34,904 nucleotides of DNA from an uncultured Alphaproteobacteria bacterium (GTDB lineage: Bacteria; Pseudomonadota; Alphaproteobacteria; HIMB59): assembly GCA_902601865.1 (NCBI GenBank), contig CACKOX010000014.1, positions 1 through 34,904 of the forward strand, given 5' to 3'. This document shows, one piece after another, positions 18,889 through 27,575 of this stretch. A model generated the notes under the pieces. The model searched no databases, was not told where the DNA came from, and saw only the letters and a program-made list of their open reading frames with translations. The position numbers were made by a program, and so were the translations under genes. How positions within the stretch are numbered: the first letter of the stretch is position 1; the number at the start of each line of letters is the position of its first letter.

Positions 18889-20177
18889 TAATATTTATTG
18901 GCGATAGGCAAATCTTCGGCTGGAAATAATGATATTACTTGACAACCTTTGTCAGTAACTATTAATTCCTCTTCAATTCTGGCAGCTGAGTAACCATCTT
19001 TAGCTGGACAGTAAGTTTCAAGTGCAAAAACCATTCCCTCTTTGATCTCGTCTGGTGAGTCCATAGAAACTAAACGACTGATGATTGGTCTTTCATGGAT
19101 AGCTAACCCTAGTCCATGACCAAACTGTAAAGCAAATGCAGACATTTCATCAGCAAAACCAAACTCTTCAGCTTTAGGCCATACTGCAGCTATTTTGTCA
19201 GTTGACACTCCGGGTTTAACGAGCTCTATAGCTTTGTCTAACCATTCTCTGCACTGTTTATAAGCGTCATTTTGCGATTCTGATGCTCTTCCGATATTAA
19301 AAGTTCTGTAATAGCAGGTGCGATAGCCCATGTAGGATTGGAGGATATCAAAAAATGCCTGATCTCCTGGTCTAAATATTCTGTCTGTAAAATTATGAGG
19401 ATGAGGGTTGCACCTCTCACCTGAAATAGCATTAATGGCTTCGACATCGTCTGAGCCAAGTTCGTATAAAAGTTTGTTAGCATTTGCTACTATTTGAGCT
19501 TCACTTACACCAGGCTTCATAGTCTCATATATTTGATGGTATGTTGCATCAACCATAGATGCTGCTTGATTTAACAACATAAGTTCATCGTAAGATTTGA
19601 TTTCTCTAGCTTCGAGTAAAATTTGTTGGCCATCAATAATTTCCAAACCCTCCTCTTGAAGAGCAAACATCATTGCTGGCTCAACGAGGTCAACACCAAC
19701 TGGTTCATTAGCCAATCCTTTTTCATTTAACATTGATTTAATTTCTTTTGCTGCATTTTTCATCAAACCTGCATCTGGGTGGACGGTGCCTCTGAGTCCA
19801 ACCATTCCTGCCTTCCAGTTTTCTTTAGGAAGCCAAGGTGAGAAAATTTGATGGTGTTTCGCAGCTGAACCAAAATCCCAAAGAATAGGGTCGTGATCTT
19901 GTGCCAATAAAGAATATCTACAAATTTTGTCTCTTGACCATTCTCCAATAACTGTACTAGTGAGATAACGTATATTATTGTTATCAAAACAAAGTAAAGA
20001 ACCAGCCTTCGATTTTTTTAATGCCTGTCTTGCTCTGCCAAGCCTGTATTTATGAAGTCTTGGGAAATTAATTCTCTCTTCATAATCAACATTTGTTCTT
20101 CCATGAGAAGGGACTCTTCTATGCCAATTATAATTTGGATTAATATCTTCTGGTTTAATTATTGTAGGTTCAGTCAT
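18888..20177 (-). CDS. M24 (creatinase/Xaa-Pro aminopeptidase/DddP-fold) family protein with altered metal site
   Basis: RQALKKSKAGSLLCFDNNNIRYLTS; FFDILQSYMGYRTCYYRTFNIG; GHGLGLAIHERP; GMVFALETY; RIEEELIVTDKG. Confidence 0.85.
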   Translation of the reverse strand: MTEPTIIKPEDINPNYNWHRRVPSHGRTNVDYEERINFPRLHKYRLGRARQALKKSKAGSLLCFDNNNIRYLTSTVIGEWSRDKICRYSLLAQDHDPILWDFGSAAKHHQIFSPWLPKENWKAGMVGLRGTVHPDAGLMKNAAKEIKSMLNEKGLANEPVGVDLVEPAMMFALQEEGLEIIDGQQILLEAREIKSYDELMLLNQAASMVDATYHQIYETMKPGVSEAQIVANANKLLYELGSDDVEAINAISGERCNPHPHNFTDRIFRPGDQAFFDILQSYMGYRTCYYRTFNIGRASESQNDAYKQCREWLDKAIELVKPGVSTDKIAAVWPKAEEFGFADEMSAFALQFGHGLGLAIHERPIISRLVSMDSPDEIKEGMVFALETYCPAKDGYSAARIEEELIVTDKGCQVISLFPAEDLPIANKY

Positions 20178-20981
20178 TTATTGAATAACCATCCCTCCAT
20201 CAATCATAAGTATTTGGCCTGTCATATAATCGGAGTCTTTTGATGCTAAAAATGAAGCTGTTCCGACAATATCTTCTGGATATGAATATCGTTTCATTAA
20301 AATCATATTTTCAGCTATAGAGTCCATAGACTCACCATGTTTTTTAAACTTACCCATTGCAACTAACTCTTTGTCTAATTGCTCCCACATCTCTGTTCTA
20401 ACAACACCTGGTCCATATCCATTAACATTTATACCATACTCAGCCAATCCCTTAGCTCCACCTTTTATTAAACCTGCAACTGCATGTTTACTTGCACCAT
20501 AAATGACAACATCATCAAAAGTTTCTCGCGATAAAATTGATGCAACATGCAAAATTTTATATGGCTCATTTTGCTTACCTTGTTTAATCATTTGTCTTGC
20601 TTGTTCTTGCATACCAAGCCAGGCACCACGGACATTTATATCAAATATAAAATCATAATTTTCTTCAGTTACATCCATAAACCAAAGAGGTTTATTTACA
20701 CCAGCATTATTTAAAGAAACATTTAGACTACCAAAGGCCTCGACTGTTGCCTTAACTGCTGCAACATGATCCTCTCTTTTTCTCACATCTAATTTACAAG
20801 AGATTGCCTCACCACCAGCTGACCTAATTCTATCCTCTACTTCTTTACAACCATCAATATTTACATCGGTGATGCAAACCTTTGCACCTTGTGCGCAATA
20901 GTCCTCAGCGATAGCTGCTCCCATTCCTTGAGCTGCACCAGTAATTAGAACGTTTTTACCTTTAAGTCTTTCCTTGTCCAT
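20178..20981 (-). CDS. Short-chain dehydrogenase/reductase (SDR)
   Basis: VLITGAAQGMGAAIAEDY, LNNAGVNKP, YGASKHAVAGLIKG, GQILMIDGGMVI. Confidence 0.93.
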   Translation of the reverse strand: MDKERLKGKNVLITGAAQGMGAAIAEDYCAQGAKVCITDVNIDGCKEVEDRIRSAGGEAISCKLDVRKREDHVAAVKATVEAFGSLNVSLNNAGVNKPLWFMDVTEENYDFIFDINVRGAWLGMQEQARQMIKQGKQNEPYKILHVASILSRETFDDVVIYGASKHAVAGLIKGGAKGLAEYGINVNGYGPGVVRTEMWEQLDKELVAMGKFKKHGESMDSIAENMILMKRYSYPEDIVGTASFLASKDSDYMTGQILMIDGGMVIQ

Positions 20982-21009
20982 GAGTATCCTCCAAATACAT
21001 CTAAATTCT

Positions 21010-21039
21010 ATTATAAGTATTAATTTATCTAAGCATCAA
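21010..21039 (-). promoter_or_regulatory. Candidate sigma70-type promoter of the SDR-to-epimerase operon (TTGATG, 18 nt, TATAAT on minus strand)
   Basis: Minus-strand TTGATG (21034-21039) and TATAAT (21010-21015) upstream of the SDR start. Confidence 0.5.
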
Positions 21040-21041
21040 AT

Positions 21042-21058
21042 ATATTCAAAATGAATAT
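21042..21058. promoter_or_regulatory. Palindromic operator site 1: ATATTCA-AAA-TGAATAT
   Basis: Perfect 7-bp arms; 61 nt upstream of SDR start; shares 15 nt identically with site 3. Confidence 0.7.
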
Positions 21059-22092
21059 TATTTACCTAGAACAGTTCTCTTTTTTTCTAGGAGTGTAGTT
21101 TTACGTTCATCAATCGTAGCCAGTAAACTCTTTCTCGACTGTCTAGAGTCAAACACTCTGGACATAGTTTGAAAAACTATAACGATTACCAAAAGAACAG
21201 ATGTAAATAATTGTACAAAATGAACTTGTAAAGCATAAAAGACAAGACCTGTATTTAAAAAATTTACAGTTAATGCTCCTATGGCGGCCCCTAGAACTCC
21301 CCCCTTTCCTCCTAATATACTCACACCTCCAACAAAAGCTGCAACTGTTCCTGCTAATAATAAGTACTGTAATCCTAAGCCTTGTGCAGTACCAGACTTT
21401 AGTCCTATTACAGTTCCAGCAAAACCTGCACAAAATCCTGAAAGGGCAAAGGCTATAACCATTGGTCGCCTTAAAGGTATGCCTGCAGTTAGAGCCTCTT
21501 TTCTAGCACCACCTATGGCATAAATTTCTCTTCCATATTTTGTGTATCGCATAAATATACCCACACATATAAATATGAATATAACTGTAAGGCTTGCTGG
21601 AGAGAAATACATCAAAACTTTAGTAGTAATAAAATCAGGAACTCTGAAATCAGTAAGCATTACTGTTTTTTCTTCTGCTATTAATAAAGCCACTCCTCTT
21701 AAAAGCATTAATGTACCAACAGTAATTACAATTGCTCTTATTCTAATAAATGCAATTACAAAACCTTGTATGGCCCCAATAAGAGTTGAGACAGATAAGC
21801 CAATCAACATTGCAAAGGGTGCTCCTAAAGGGTCAGTCAACTTAACTACAATTACTGCGCATAAAGCTGCATTAGAACCAATAGAAAGATCTATTTCTCC
21901 GGCTATGATACAGATGGTAAGAGCTAATCCGACAAGCCCTAGAACAGCAAATCTTTCGAGTATTGCAAAAGAGATATTATGACTGAAAAAAATTTCTATA
22001 TTTAATGAAAAAAATACATAAACACAAAACGATAAAAGAATAGCAAATGATAAATCTACATCTTTGGTGACTTTTTTGAAAAAATTTTCCAT
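21058..22092 (-). CDS. CUT2-type sugar ABC transporter permease (RbsC-like)
   Basis: ITCIIAGEIDLSIGSNAALCAVI-type segment, IVITVGTLMLLRGVALLIAE, YAIGGARKEALTAGIPLRR, GGVSILGGKGGVLGAAIGAL. Confidence 0.9.
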   Translation of the reverse strand: MENFFKKVTKDVDLSFAILLSFCVYVFFSLNIEIFFSHNISFAILERFAVLGLVGLALTICIIAGEIDLSIGSNAALCAVIVVKLTDPLGAPFAMLIGLSVSTLIGAIQGFVIAFIRIRAIVITVGTLMLLRGVALLIAEEKTVMLTDFRVPDFITTKVLMYFSPASLTVIFIFICVGIFMRYTKYGREIYAIGGARKEALTAGIPLRRPMVIAFALSGFCAGFAGTVIGLKSGTAQGLGLQYLLLAGTVAAFVGGVSILGGKGGVLGAAIGALTVNFLNTGLVFYALQVHFVQLFTSVLLVIVIVFQTMSRVFDSRQSRKSLLATIDERKTTLLEKKRTVLGK

Positions 22093-23132
22093 TATTCTTG
22101 AGCCCTACTTCCTTTAGCAAATAGTCCAAAAACTATAATGCTAAATACAATCATTAGGCCCACTCCGACTATTCTAGGACCACTATTAAACCCTTGTAAT
22201 ACCATCATATTATCAACCATAGCAATAAATATAGCCCCTAAGCTAGTTCTGAGAGTAGAACCATAACCACCCATAATTGAATTTCCACCTACCATCACAG
22301 TGGCAATGACAAGAATGGTCATATCACCTGATGAACCAAATTCTGCAGAAAAATAGTTAGACTGAGCACTATCCATTTGAGCAACAAAAGCAACAGCAAC
22401 AAATGCACAGCATACTGAACAAATAGTGAAAACAATTATAGCCATTGAAAAATTCTCATGACCTGTTGCCCTTCCTGCTGCTTTGTTGGCACCAACTAAA
22501 TAAACTTTTCTGCCAAAATTTGTGTGTCTAAGGACTAATTCTGCTGCAATTGCTATCAAAATAAATGCCAATGTTATACTTGGGAGACCTAAAAAAGAGC
22601 CTGTTCCAAGCCATTCTGCATCATGTGGTCTTTTAAAATTAATAACAAGATTATCACTCCACCAAGCTCCTATTCCATATAAAATACCAGCCCCTCCAAG
22701 AGTAACAACTATGGGGTTACCTCCCATGCCAACAAAATACCCCTGGATTACTCCACTCAAAACTCCAACAGACAGAGCGGCTAAAAGGGATACTAAAAAG
22801 TTTCCAACTAAATCTGGCGAACCAAATCCAGTTGCCATTCCCATGGCAAAAGTAACACCGCAAATCGATGCTGTTTCTTTTAAGGATAATAAGAAAAAGT
22901 TACCTGATAGAGTAACAAATGTTAGTCCAATAGCCATGATCCCATATAATGCAGCATCTCTAATAATTGCTTTGAAATTTGTAATTGTTAGATAATTATC
23001 TGTAAAAAAAATTCCATAAACAAACATCACTGCAAAAAGTGAAAGCAGAATTGCTAATAAGGTTCTATCTTTATAAAATTGTAAAAATTTCGAAGAAAAA
23101 GGGCTTTTGTTGTCCTGCGTAATTGTTGTCAT
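22092..23132 (-). CDS. CUT2-type sugar ABC transporter permease (RbsC-like)
   Basis: AIGLTFVTLSGNFFLLSL, GGNPIVVTLGGAGILYGIG, VYLVGANKAAGRATGH, VGGNSIMGGYGSTLRTSLGA. Confidence 0.9.
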   Translation of the reverse strand: MTTITQDNKSPFSSKFLQFYKDRTLLAILLSLFAVMFVYGIFFTDNYLTITNFKAIIRDAALYGIMAIGLTFVTLSGNFFLLSLKETASICGVTFAMGMATGFGSPDLVGNFLVSLLAALSVGVLSGVIQGYFVGMGGNPIVVTLGGAGILYGIGAWWSDNLVINFKRPHDAEWLGTGSFLGLPSITLAFILIAIAAELVLRHTNFGRKVYLVGANKAAGRATGHENFSMAIIVFTICSVCCAFVAVAFVAQMDSAQSNYFSAEFGSSGDMTILVIATVMVGGNSIMGGYGSTLRTSLGAIFIAMVDNMMVLQGFNSGPRIVGVGLMIVFSIIVFGLFAKGSRAQE

Positions 23133-24637
23133 AGATTAGTCTCATTAAATGGATCAGTTATTTCTTTCAGTATAACCGGTGTTTTGATCTGTTCTAATCT
23201 ATGTTCGTCTATCATCATTCCTCTATAAAATGTTATAACTCTATCAGGAAGATAAGTGATCTCTTGAATATCTGTAGAGGCGAATATAATAGTTATTCCT
23301 CTTGCAGCTAGTTCTCTCATTCTTTGATAAATTTCTGATTTAGCTCCGACATCGACACCTCTAGTTGGCTCATTTACTAGAAGAACGTCTGGCTTAATTG
23401 ATAGCCATTTTCCCAAAGCAACTTTTTGCTGATTTCCTCCACTCAGCAGACCAGACTCGTCGTAAACTCTCTTTACGTCGATAAGGAATTCTTGAGCGAG
23501 GTTTTTTGCATAACTATCTTCCGTGCTCCCAAAATTAAATCCAAATTTTGAAATAGTATCAAGTGCAGGTGAGGTTAAATTTTCGAATATCGGTCTTCCC
23601 AAGAAAAGGCCATCTTTTTTACGATCCGAAGAACAGTAAGCAATCTTTTTCTTAATTGCTTGACTAGGTGATTTAGGAAGAAAAGTCTCTCCATTCAATG
23701 TAAGAGAGCCAGATCGTGATTTTAAAGCACCTGCAATTGAAGCTAATACCTCTCCAGCACCACTTCCAAGTTGCCCAGATAGACCAAGTATTTCTCCTTG
23801 ATAAGCTGAGAAACTCACTGGCTCTAATACTCCATCAGGCCATAAGTCTTTAACTTCAATTTTTGATTCCAAGCTAATATGATCAGCTCGGGAAGGGAAC
23901 ATGTTTGCTAACTCTCTTCCCAACATTATTTCAACTAATTTATTTACATCGATGTCTTTTGTTTCTTGCACACCTTGAGAGACACCGTCCCTCAAAATTG
24001 TAATTCTTTTTGTAATTTTAAAAATTTCATCTAGCCTATGACTGACATAAATAATTGACTTCCCATTTTTTGCAAGGCGCTGAACCATTTCTAAAATTCT
24101 ACGACTTTCCAGCTCTCCAAGGGCTGCTGTTGGTTCATCTAATATTAAAATTTTAGCTTCTCTGGATATTAACCTAGCTACTTCAACTAGATGTTGTTCA
24201 CCTACTGATAGTAAATTTATTCTTGTTGAGGGATCAATATCTGTGAGTCCTACTTCATCTAAATAAGGTCGAGCCATTTTTGATAATGTGTTTAAGGTGG
24301 CAAATTTTTTAACTTTTGCACCTGTCAGAAAAATATTTTCAGCTACTGACATATTTGGGATTAAACTCAATTCTTGTTGAGCTATAGCTATACCAGACTC
24401 TTCCGCCTTTGAGGGGGTATCGAATTTTACTTCTTTACCATTTAGCTGATAGCTTCCTTTGAAACCAGGGTCGAAACCGCTAATGATCTTAACTAATGTA
24501 GATTTTCCAGCACCATTCTCACCAACCAATCCCATAATTTCTCCTTCATTGATTTCAAAATTTGCCTCTTTTAAGGCTTGAATAGCACCAAAAGTGCGAG
24601 AAACGTTTGTAATCTTGAGTACTGGATCAGAAGCCAT
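23129..24637 (-). CDS. CUT2-type sugar ABC transporter, tandem ATP-binding domains (RbsA/MglA-like)
   Basis: Two ABC domains: GENGAGKSTLVK, ILILDEPTAALGELE and LSGGNQQKVALGKWLS, VLLVNEPTRGVDVGAK. Confidence 0.93.
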   Translation of the reverse strand: MASDPVLKITNVSRTFGAIQALKEANFEINEGEIMGLVGENGAGKSTLVKIISGFDPGFKGSYQLNGKEVKFDTPSKAEESGIAIAQQELSLIPNMSVAENIFLTGAKVKKFATLNTLSKMARPYLDEVGLTDIDPSTRINLLSVGEQHLVEVARLISREAKILILDEPTAALGELESRRILEMVQRLAKNGKSIIYVSHRLDEIFKITKRITILRDGVSQGVQETKDIDVNKLVEIMLGRELANMFPSRADHISLESKIEVKDLWPDGVLEPVSFSAYQGEILGLSGQLGSGAGEVLASIAGALKSRSGSLTLNGETFLPKSPSQAIKKKIAYCSSDRKKDGLFLGRPIFENLTSPALDTISKFGFNFGSTEDSYAKNLAQEFLIDVKRVYDESGLLSGGNQQKVALGKWLSIKPDVLLVNEPTRGVDVGAKSEIYQRMRELAARGITIIFASTDIQEITYLPDRVITFYRGMMIDEHRLEQIKTPVILKEITDPFNETNL

Positions 24638-24671
24638 CGTCTTAATTATACATACTTATAAATTGAATAAC

Positions 24672-24700
24672 TACACACAGGGAAAAATTCCCTGTGTGTA
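24672..24700. repeat. Perfect stem-loop between SBP and ATPase genes (13-bp stem TACACACAGGGAA, 3-nt loop)
   Basis: tacacacagggaa-aaa-ttccctgtgtgta read directly; no U-tract after it on the minus strand. Confidence 0.75.
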
Positions 24701-24724
24701 AAATTTAAATATTAGAAAACTAAC

Positions 24725-25768
24725 TTAGTCCCAAGCACCTGAGCATAGCTCATCGATGCCATAAAGGTTTCCATCAAAACCCCTGAGTGCAGTAAAGTCC
24801 ATAGTTGCACCAGTTACTGATGGGTTAGGTGTAAAGTTAATGTAGTTTGCAAGTTCACCATTTTCCATGTACTCCTGCACAAGCTTGATAGCTAATTGAC
24901 CCTCGTGAAGAGGTGACTGAAGAGTTGTACCGAATTGCTTACCGTCAGTAATCATCTGTTTGTCACCATTACAAACTGTACCAACAGTTATAACAGCGTC
25001 ACCATCGACACTTCCGTTTTTACCAGTACCTGCATACCAGTCAACGTTATAGCCAGCTTCTTCAAGAGCTTTAATACCTCCGGTTAAGATAGCATCATCC
25101 ATTCCATAGACGAAGTGGATACCTTGGTCTTTAACTTTAGCAATAAGCTTTGCGGCACCTTTGTAACCATTGGCCTGACCAAATCCTTCACCAATATCAC
25201 CAATTAGATTTAAATCAGTTCCTGCAATAGCTTGTTTGAAAGCATTGATTGATAAACCATAACCACCGTAAGAGTGAGGGTATGATAATGCTATAACATT
25301 AAATCCATCTCCACCTGCAGCTTGTTTCATCTTCATGGCTTTAACCATCATCTCACCTGCATTATATGCACGTAAGCTATCATCAGGTCCAGCATACCCG
25401 AAGATAAAAGCCTTATCTTGCTCATTAGGTAATTGGTTAATTTTTAAAACTGGAACTCCTGTCTTTGCTAATTTTCTTAGAGATCCTAAACCAGCAACTG
25501 CATCAGGTGGCCACCAGATAAATACATCTGGAAGTGCGCCGCTTGACAAATATTGCTCGACTTGTTGATTTTGCTCAGCTTGATTATAATTATTTTCAAA
25601 AACTGTAATATCATAACCATACTGAGCTGCAGTAGCTTTAATTCCTTTAACAAATGCTCCTACATAAGCTTCTGAAGATGCCGCATTAAAAGATACGATC
25701 TCAACAGCTTTTGCAGAACCAAATGAAAAGCACATTAAAACAGCTAATACTCTGACTAGGTTTTTCAT
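24725..25768 (-). CDS. CUT2-type sugar ABC transporter periplasmic substrate-binding protein
   Basis: Signal peptide MKNLVRVLAVLMCFSFGSAKA; AYVGAFVKGIKATAAQYGYDITVFENNYNQAEQNQQVEQYLSSG; strong SD AGGAGG before ATG. Confidence 0.9.
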   Translation of the reverse strand: MKNLVRVLAVLMCFSFGSAKAVEIVSFNAASSEAYVGAFVKGIKATAAQYGYDITVFENNYNQAEQNQQVEQYLSSGALPDVFIWWPPDAVAGLGSLRKLAKTGVPVLKINQLPNEQDKAFIFGYAGPDDSLRAYNAGEMMVKAMKMKQAAGGDGFNVIALSYPHSYGGYGLSINAFKQAIAGTDLNLIGDIGEGFGQANGYKGAAKLIAKVKDQGIHFVYGMDDAILTGGIKALEEAGYNVDWYAGTGKNGSVDGDAVITVGTVCNGDKQMITDGKQFGTTLQSPLHEGQLAIKLVQEYMENGELANYINFTPNPSVTGATMDFTALRGFDGNLYGIDELCSGAWD

Positions 25769-25830
25769 TTCTATCCTCCTATATCCATGTTCTAAAATTA
25801 TCTATAAATAAAGTGTATTGTTTAACTGTA

Positions 25831-25853
25831 AATATATTCAATTTGAATATATT
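25831..25853. promoter_or_regulatory. Palindromic operator site 2: AATATATTCAA-T-TTGAATATATT (23 bp) in the SBP/regulator divergent promoter region
   Basis: Perfect 11-bp arms around a single central base; core TTCAwwwTGAA shared with sites 1 and 3. Confidence 0.8.
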
Positions 25854-25889
25854 GAGAAAAGCTATATTTTTAAGGGTAATTTAGAGCTT

Positions 25890-27575
25890 ATGAATAGAAA
25901 TGAAATCACTACTCTTTTGAACTTTGTAGATAAGACAAGATTATTATTTAATAAGAAAATTACAAATAACACTGTGGACTCTGAGTGGAGAATATTTTCA
26001 TATGTTATAAAAAATCACCTCGATAATAAAATTATAACTACAACAAGTATCATTCAATCATCAGGTCTTCCTTTTGCTACTGGCCTTAGGAGAGTTAATA
26101 AATTAATCAAAGAAAAAAAATTAATACAAAGAGTCAAAACAAAATCAGGTAAGTCTTTTTCAATTCATCCAAGCTCAGAATTAATTGAGGAATTTACTTT
26201 GTACTTATCATCTATCAAAAATGAAATAGCTTCTAATTTAGGTTTTGGGGAATTAAATGACTCTTATTATTTTGGGATGTCCTTATCTGCTGGTAATATA
26301 ATTCCTTCGCCTAAAGTTTTTATTAATTCCTCAAACCGATTTAAGAAAATTTCTTTACTATCAAATGATAATCCAACATTTAAAGTTATAAATAGTAATT
26401 TAGATTTTTTTGAGTATATCTTAGATTGTAAAATTGAGCATATAATTGAAAATGATCTTAATAAACTTTTAAATTTAATTGTAAAAAACTCAGAAAAAAA
26501 GACAAAGTCTAAATTTGATATCGTTGGGTTTAATTTGCCTTGGGTTGGCCAGCTAGCAAAATTAAATACATTACTGCCATTAGATAAATATATCGACTCA
26601 AGTGGTTTTAACCTCAGGGACTTTCATTTTTCAGCTATTAGATCTAGCTCTTACAACAATAAATTATTTGGTGTTCCAATTGAAACTATTCCTGACCTAC
26701 TATTTTATAGAAAAGATATTTTTGAAAAATATGGTTTAAGCCCTCCTAAAAAATTTGATGAATTATTAGCAGCTTGCGAAATTTTAAAAAAATCAAATGA
26801 GGTAGAAAGCCCGATATCTTGGCCTGCTCGTAAAGGTCAACCTCTAGCAACTAGTTTCATATTAATGATGGCTAATTTTGGAAAACCTTATGTTAATCTT
26901 CGCCATATAGGCCAAAACACATACGATTTAGACACTCAGAAAATAGTAATTAAAACAAATTTCCTATCTGAGGCTGCATTTAAAGCAGCAAAAGTTTTAA
27001 AATCTTTAATACCATACTCTCCCACAGATTTGTCCCTGCAATCAAATGACGAGTGTGTTGAATATTATAGCAAAGGAAAATCAGCAATGGTGATGAATTG
27101 GAGCAGTAGAGCTCATCAATTTGAATTAAATAAAAATTCTCCTGCTTTTAAAAATAGCGGTTACTTACCTAGACCTGCTGGTGTAGAACCTTTTCAAGTA
27201 TCTCCAATAGGAGGATTTTCTTTAGGCATACCTTCAAACATACTCGATGATAAAATCCCTTTTGTAATGAAGACTATCCAAAGCCTAGTTTCACCAGAAA
27301 TTATTAAATATTACATCGAACATGGTAGTCTTTCTTCTCCAGTGTTTAGTGTAGCTAATGATCCTGAAGTTAGAACATTAAGTCCTATTTTTAATGAATT
27401 AGACAAAATGGAAAGAGATGAACGATTTGTAGAATGGGCTAGATACCCACTTCCATCTTACTCAAAAATTATTGAGCAAGTTGGTAATGAGCTTTTTGAG
27501 TATTTATTTTTGAACAAAGATCTTCAGACTACTTTAGAACAATGTCAAAAAAGTGCCTCTAGATTATTAGTTTGA
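25890..27575 (+). CDS. Cytosolic fusion regulator: N-terminal winged HTH (MarR-like) + C-terminal extracellular solute-binding protein family 1 (MalE-type) domain
   Basis: wHTH-like SEWRIFSYVIKNHLDNKIITTTSIIQSSGLPFATGLRRVNKLIKEKKLIQRVKTKSGKSFSIHP; SBP_1-like LLPLDKYID...YNNKLFGVPIETIPDLLFYRKDIFEKYGLSPPKKFDELLAACEIL...YYSKGKSAMVMNW; no signal peptide. ATG 25890 preferred over TTG 25818, because the palindrome lies inside the extended start. Confidence 0.82.
   Translation: MNRNEITTLLNFVDKTRLLFNKKITNNTVDSEWRIFSYVIKNHLDNKIITTTSIIQSSGLPFATGLRRVNKLIKEKKLIQRVKTKSGKSFSIHPSSELIEEFTLYLSSIKNEIASNLGFGELNDSYYFGMSLSAGNIIPSPKVFINSSNRFKKISLLSNDNPTFKVINSNLDFFEYILDCKIEHIIENDLNKLLNLIVKNSEKKTKSKFDIVGFNLPWVGQLAKLNTLLPLDKYIDSSGFNLRDFHFSAIRSSSYNNKLFGVPIETIPDLLFYRKDIFEKYGLSPPKKFDELLAACEILKKSNEVESPISWPARKGQPLATSFILMMANFGKPYVNLRHIGQNTYDLDTQKIVIKTNFLSEAAFKAAKVLKSLIPYSPTDLSLQSNDECVEYYSKGKSAMVMNWSSRAHQFELNKNSPAFKNSGYLPRPAGVEPFQVSPIGGFSLGIPSNILDDKIPFVMKTIQSLVSPEIIKYYIEHGSLSSPVFSVANDPEVRTLSPIFNELDKMERDERFVEWARYPLPSYSKIIEQVGNELFEYLFLNKDLQTTLEQCQKSASRLLV

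Noticed and set aside
18888-20177. Assignment of the M24 protein as DMSP lyase DddP
   Set aside because: Fold and N-terminal FD..NIRY pattern are similar, but the metal-ligand region differs (Cys for Asp) and the operon is carbohydrate-related; homology alone does not support DddP.
21542-21982. 146-aa plus-strand ORF inside permease gene (also 21281-21523, 22522-22995, 33370-33714)
   Set aside because: Antisense shadow ORFs of multi-TM permease genes; composition typical of reverse-strand translation, no family match.
24672-24700. Intrinsic terminator call for the post-SBP hairpins (also 33751-33773)
   Set aside because: Neither hairpin is followed by a U-tract on the transcribed strand, so terminator is not claimed; stability/attenuation element is preferred.
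25818-25889. N-terminal extension of the fusion regulator (TTG start, MFNCKYIQFEYIEKSYIFKGNLEL)
   Set aside because: It would place the 23-bp perfect palindrome inside the coding sequence; ATG at 25890 gives a compact wHTH N-terminus, so the extension is probably an ORF-caller artefact.
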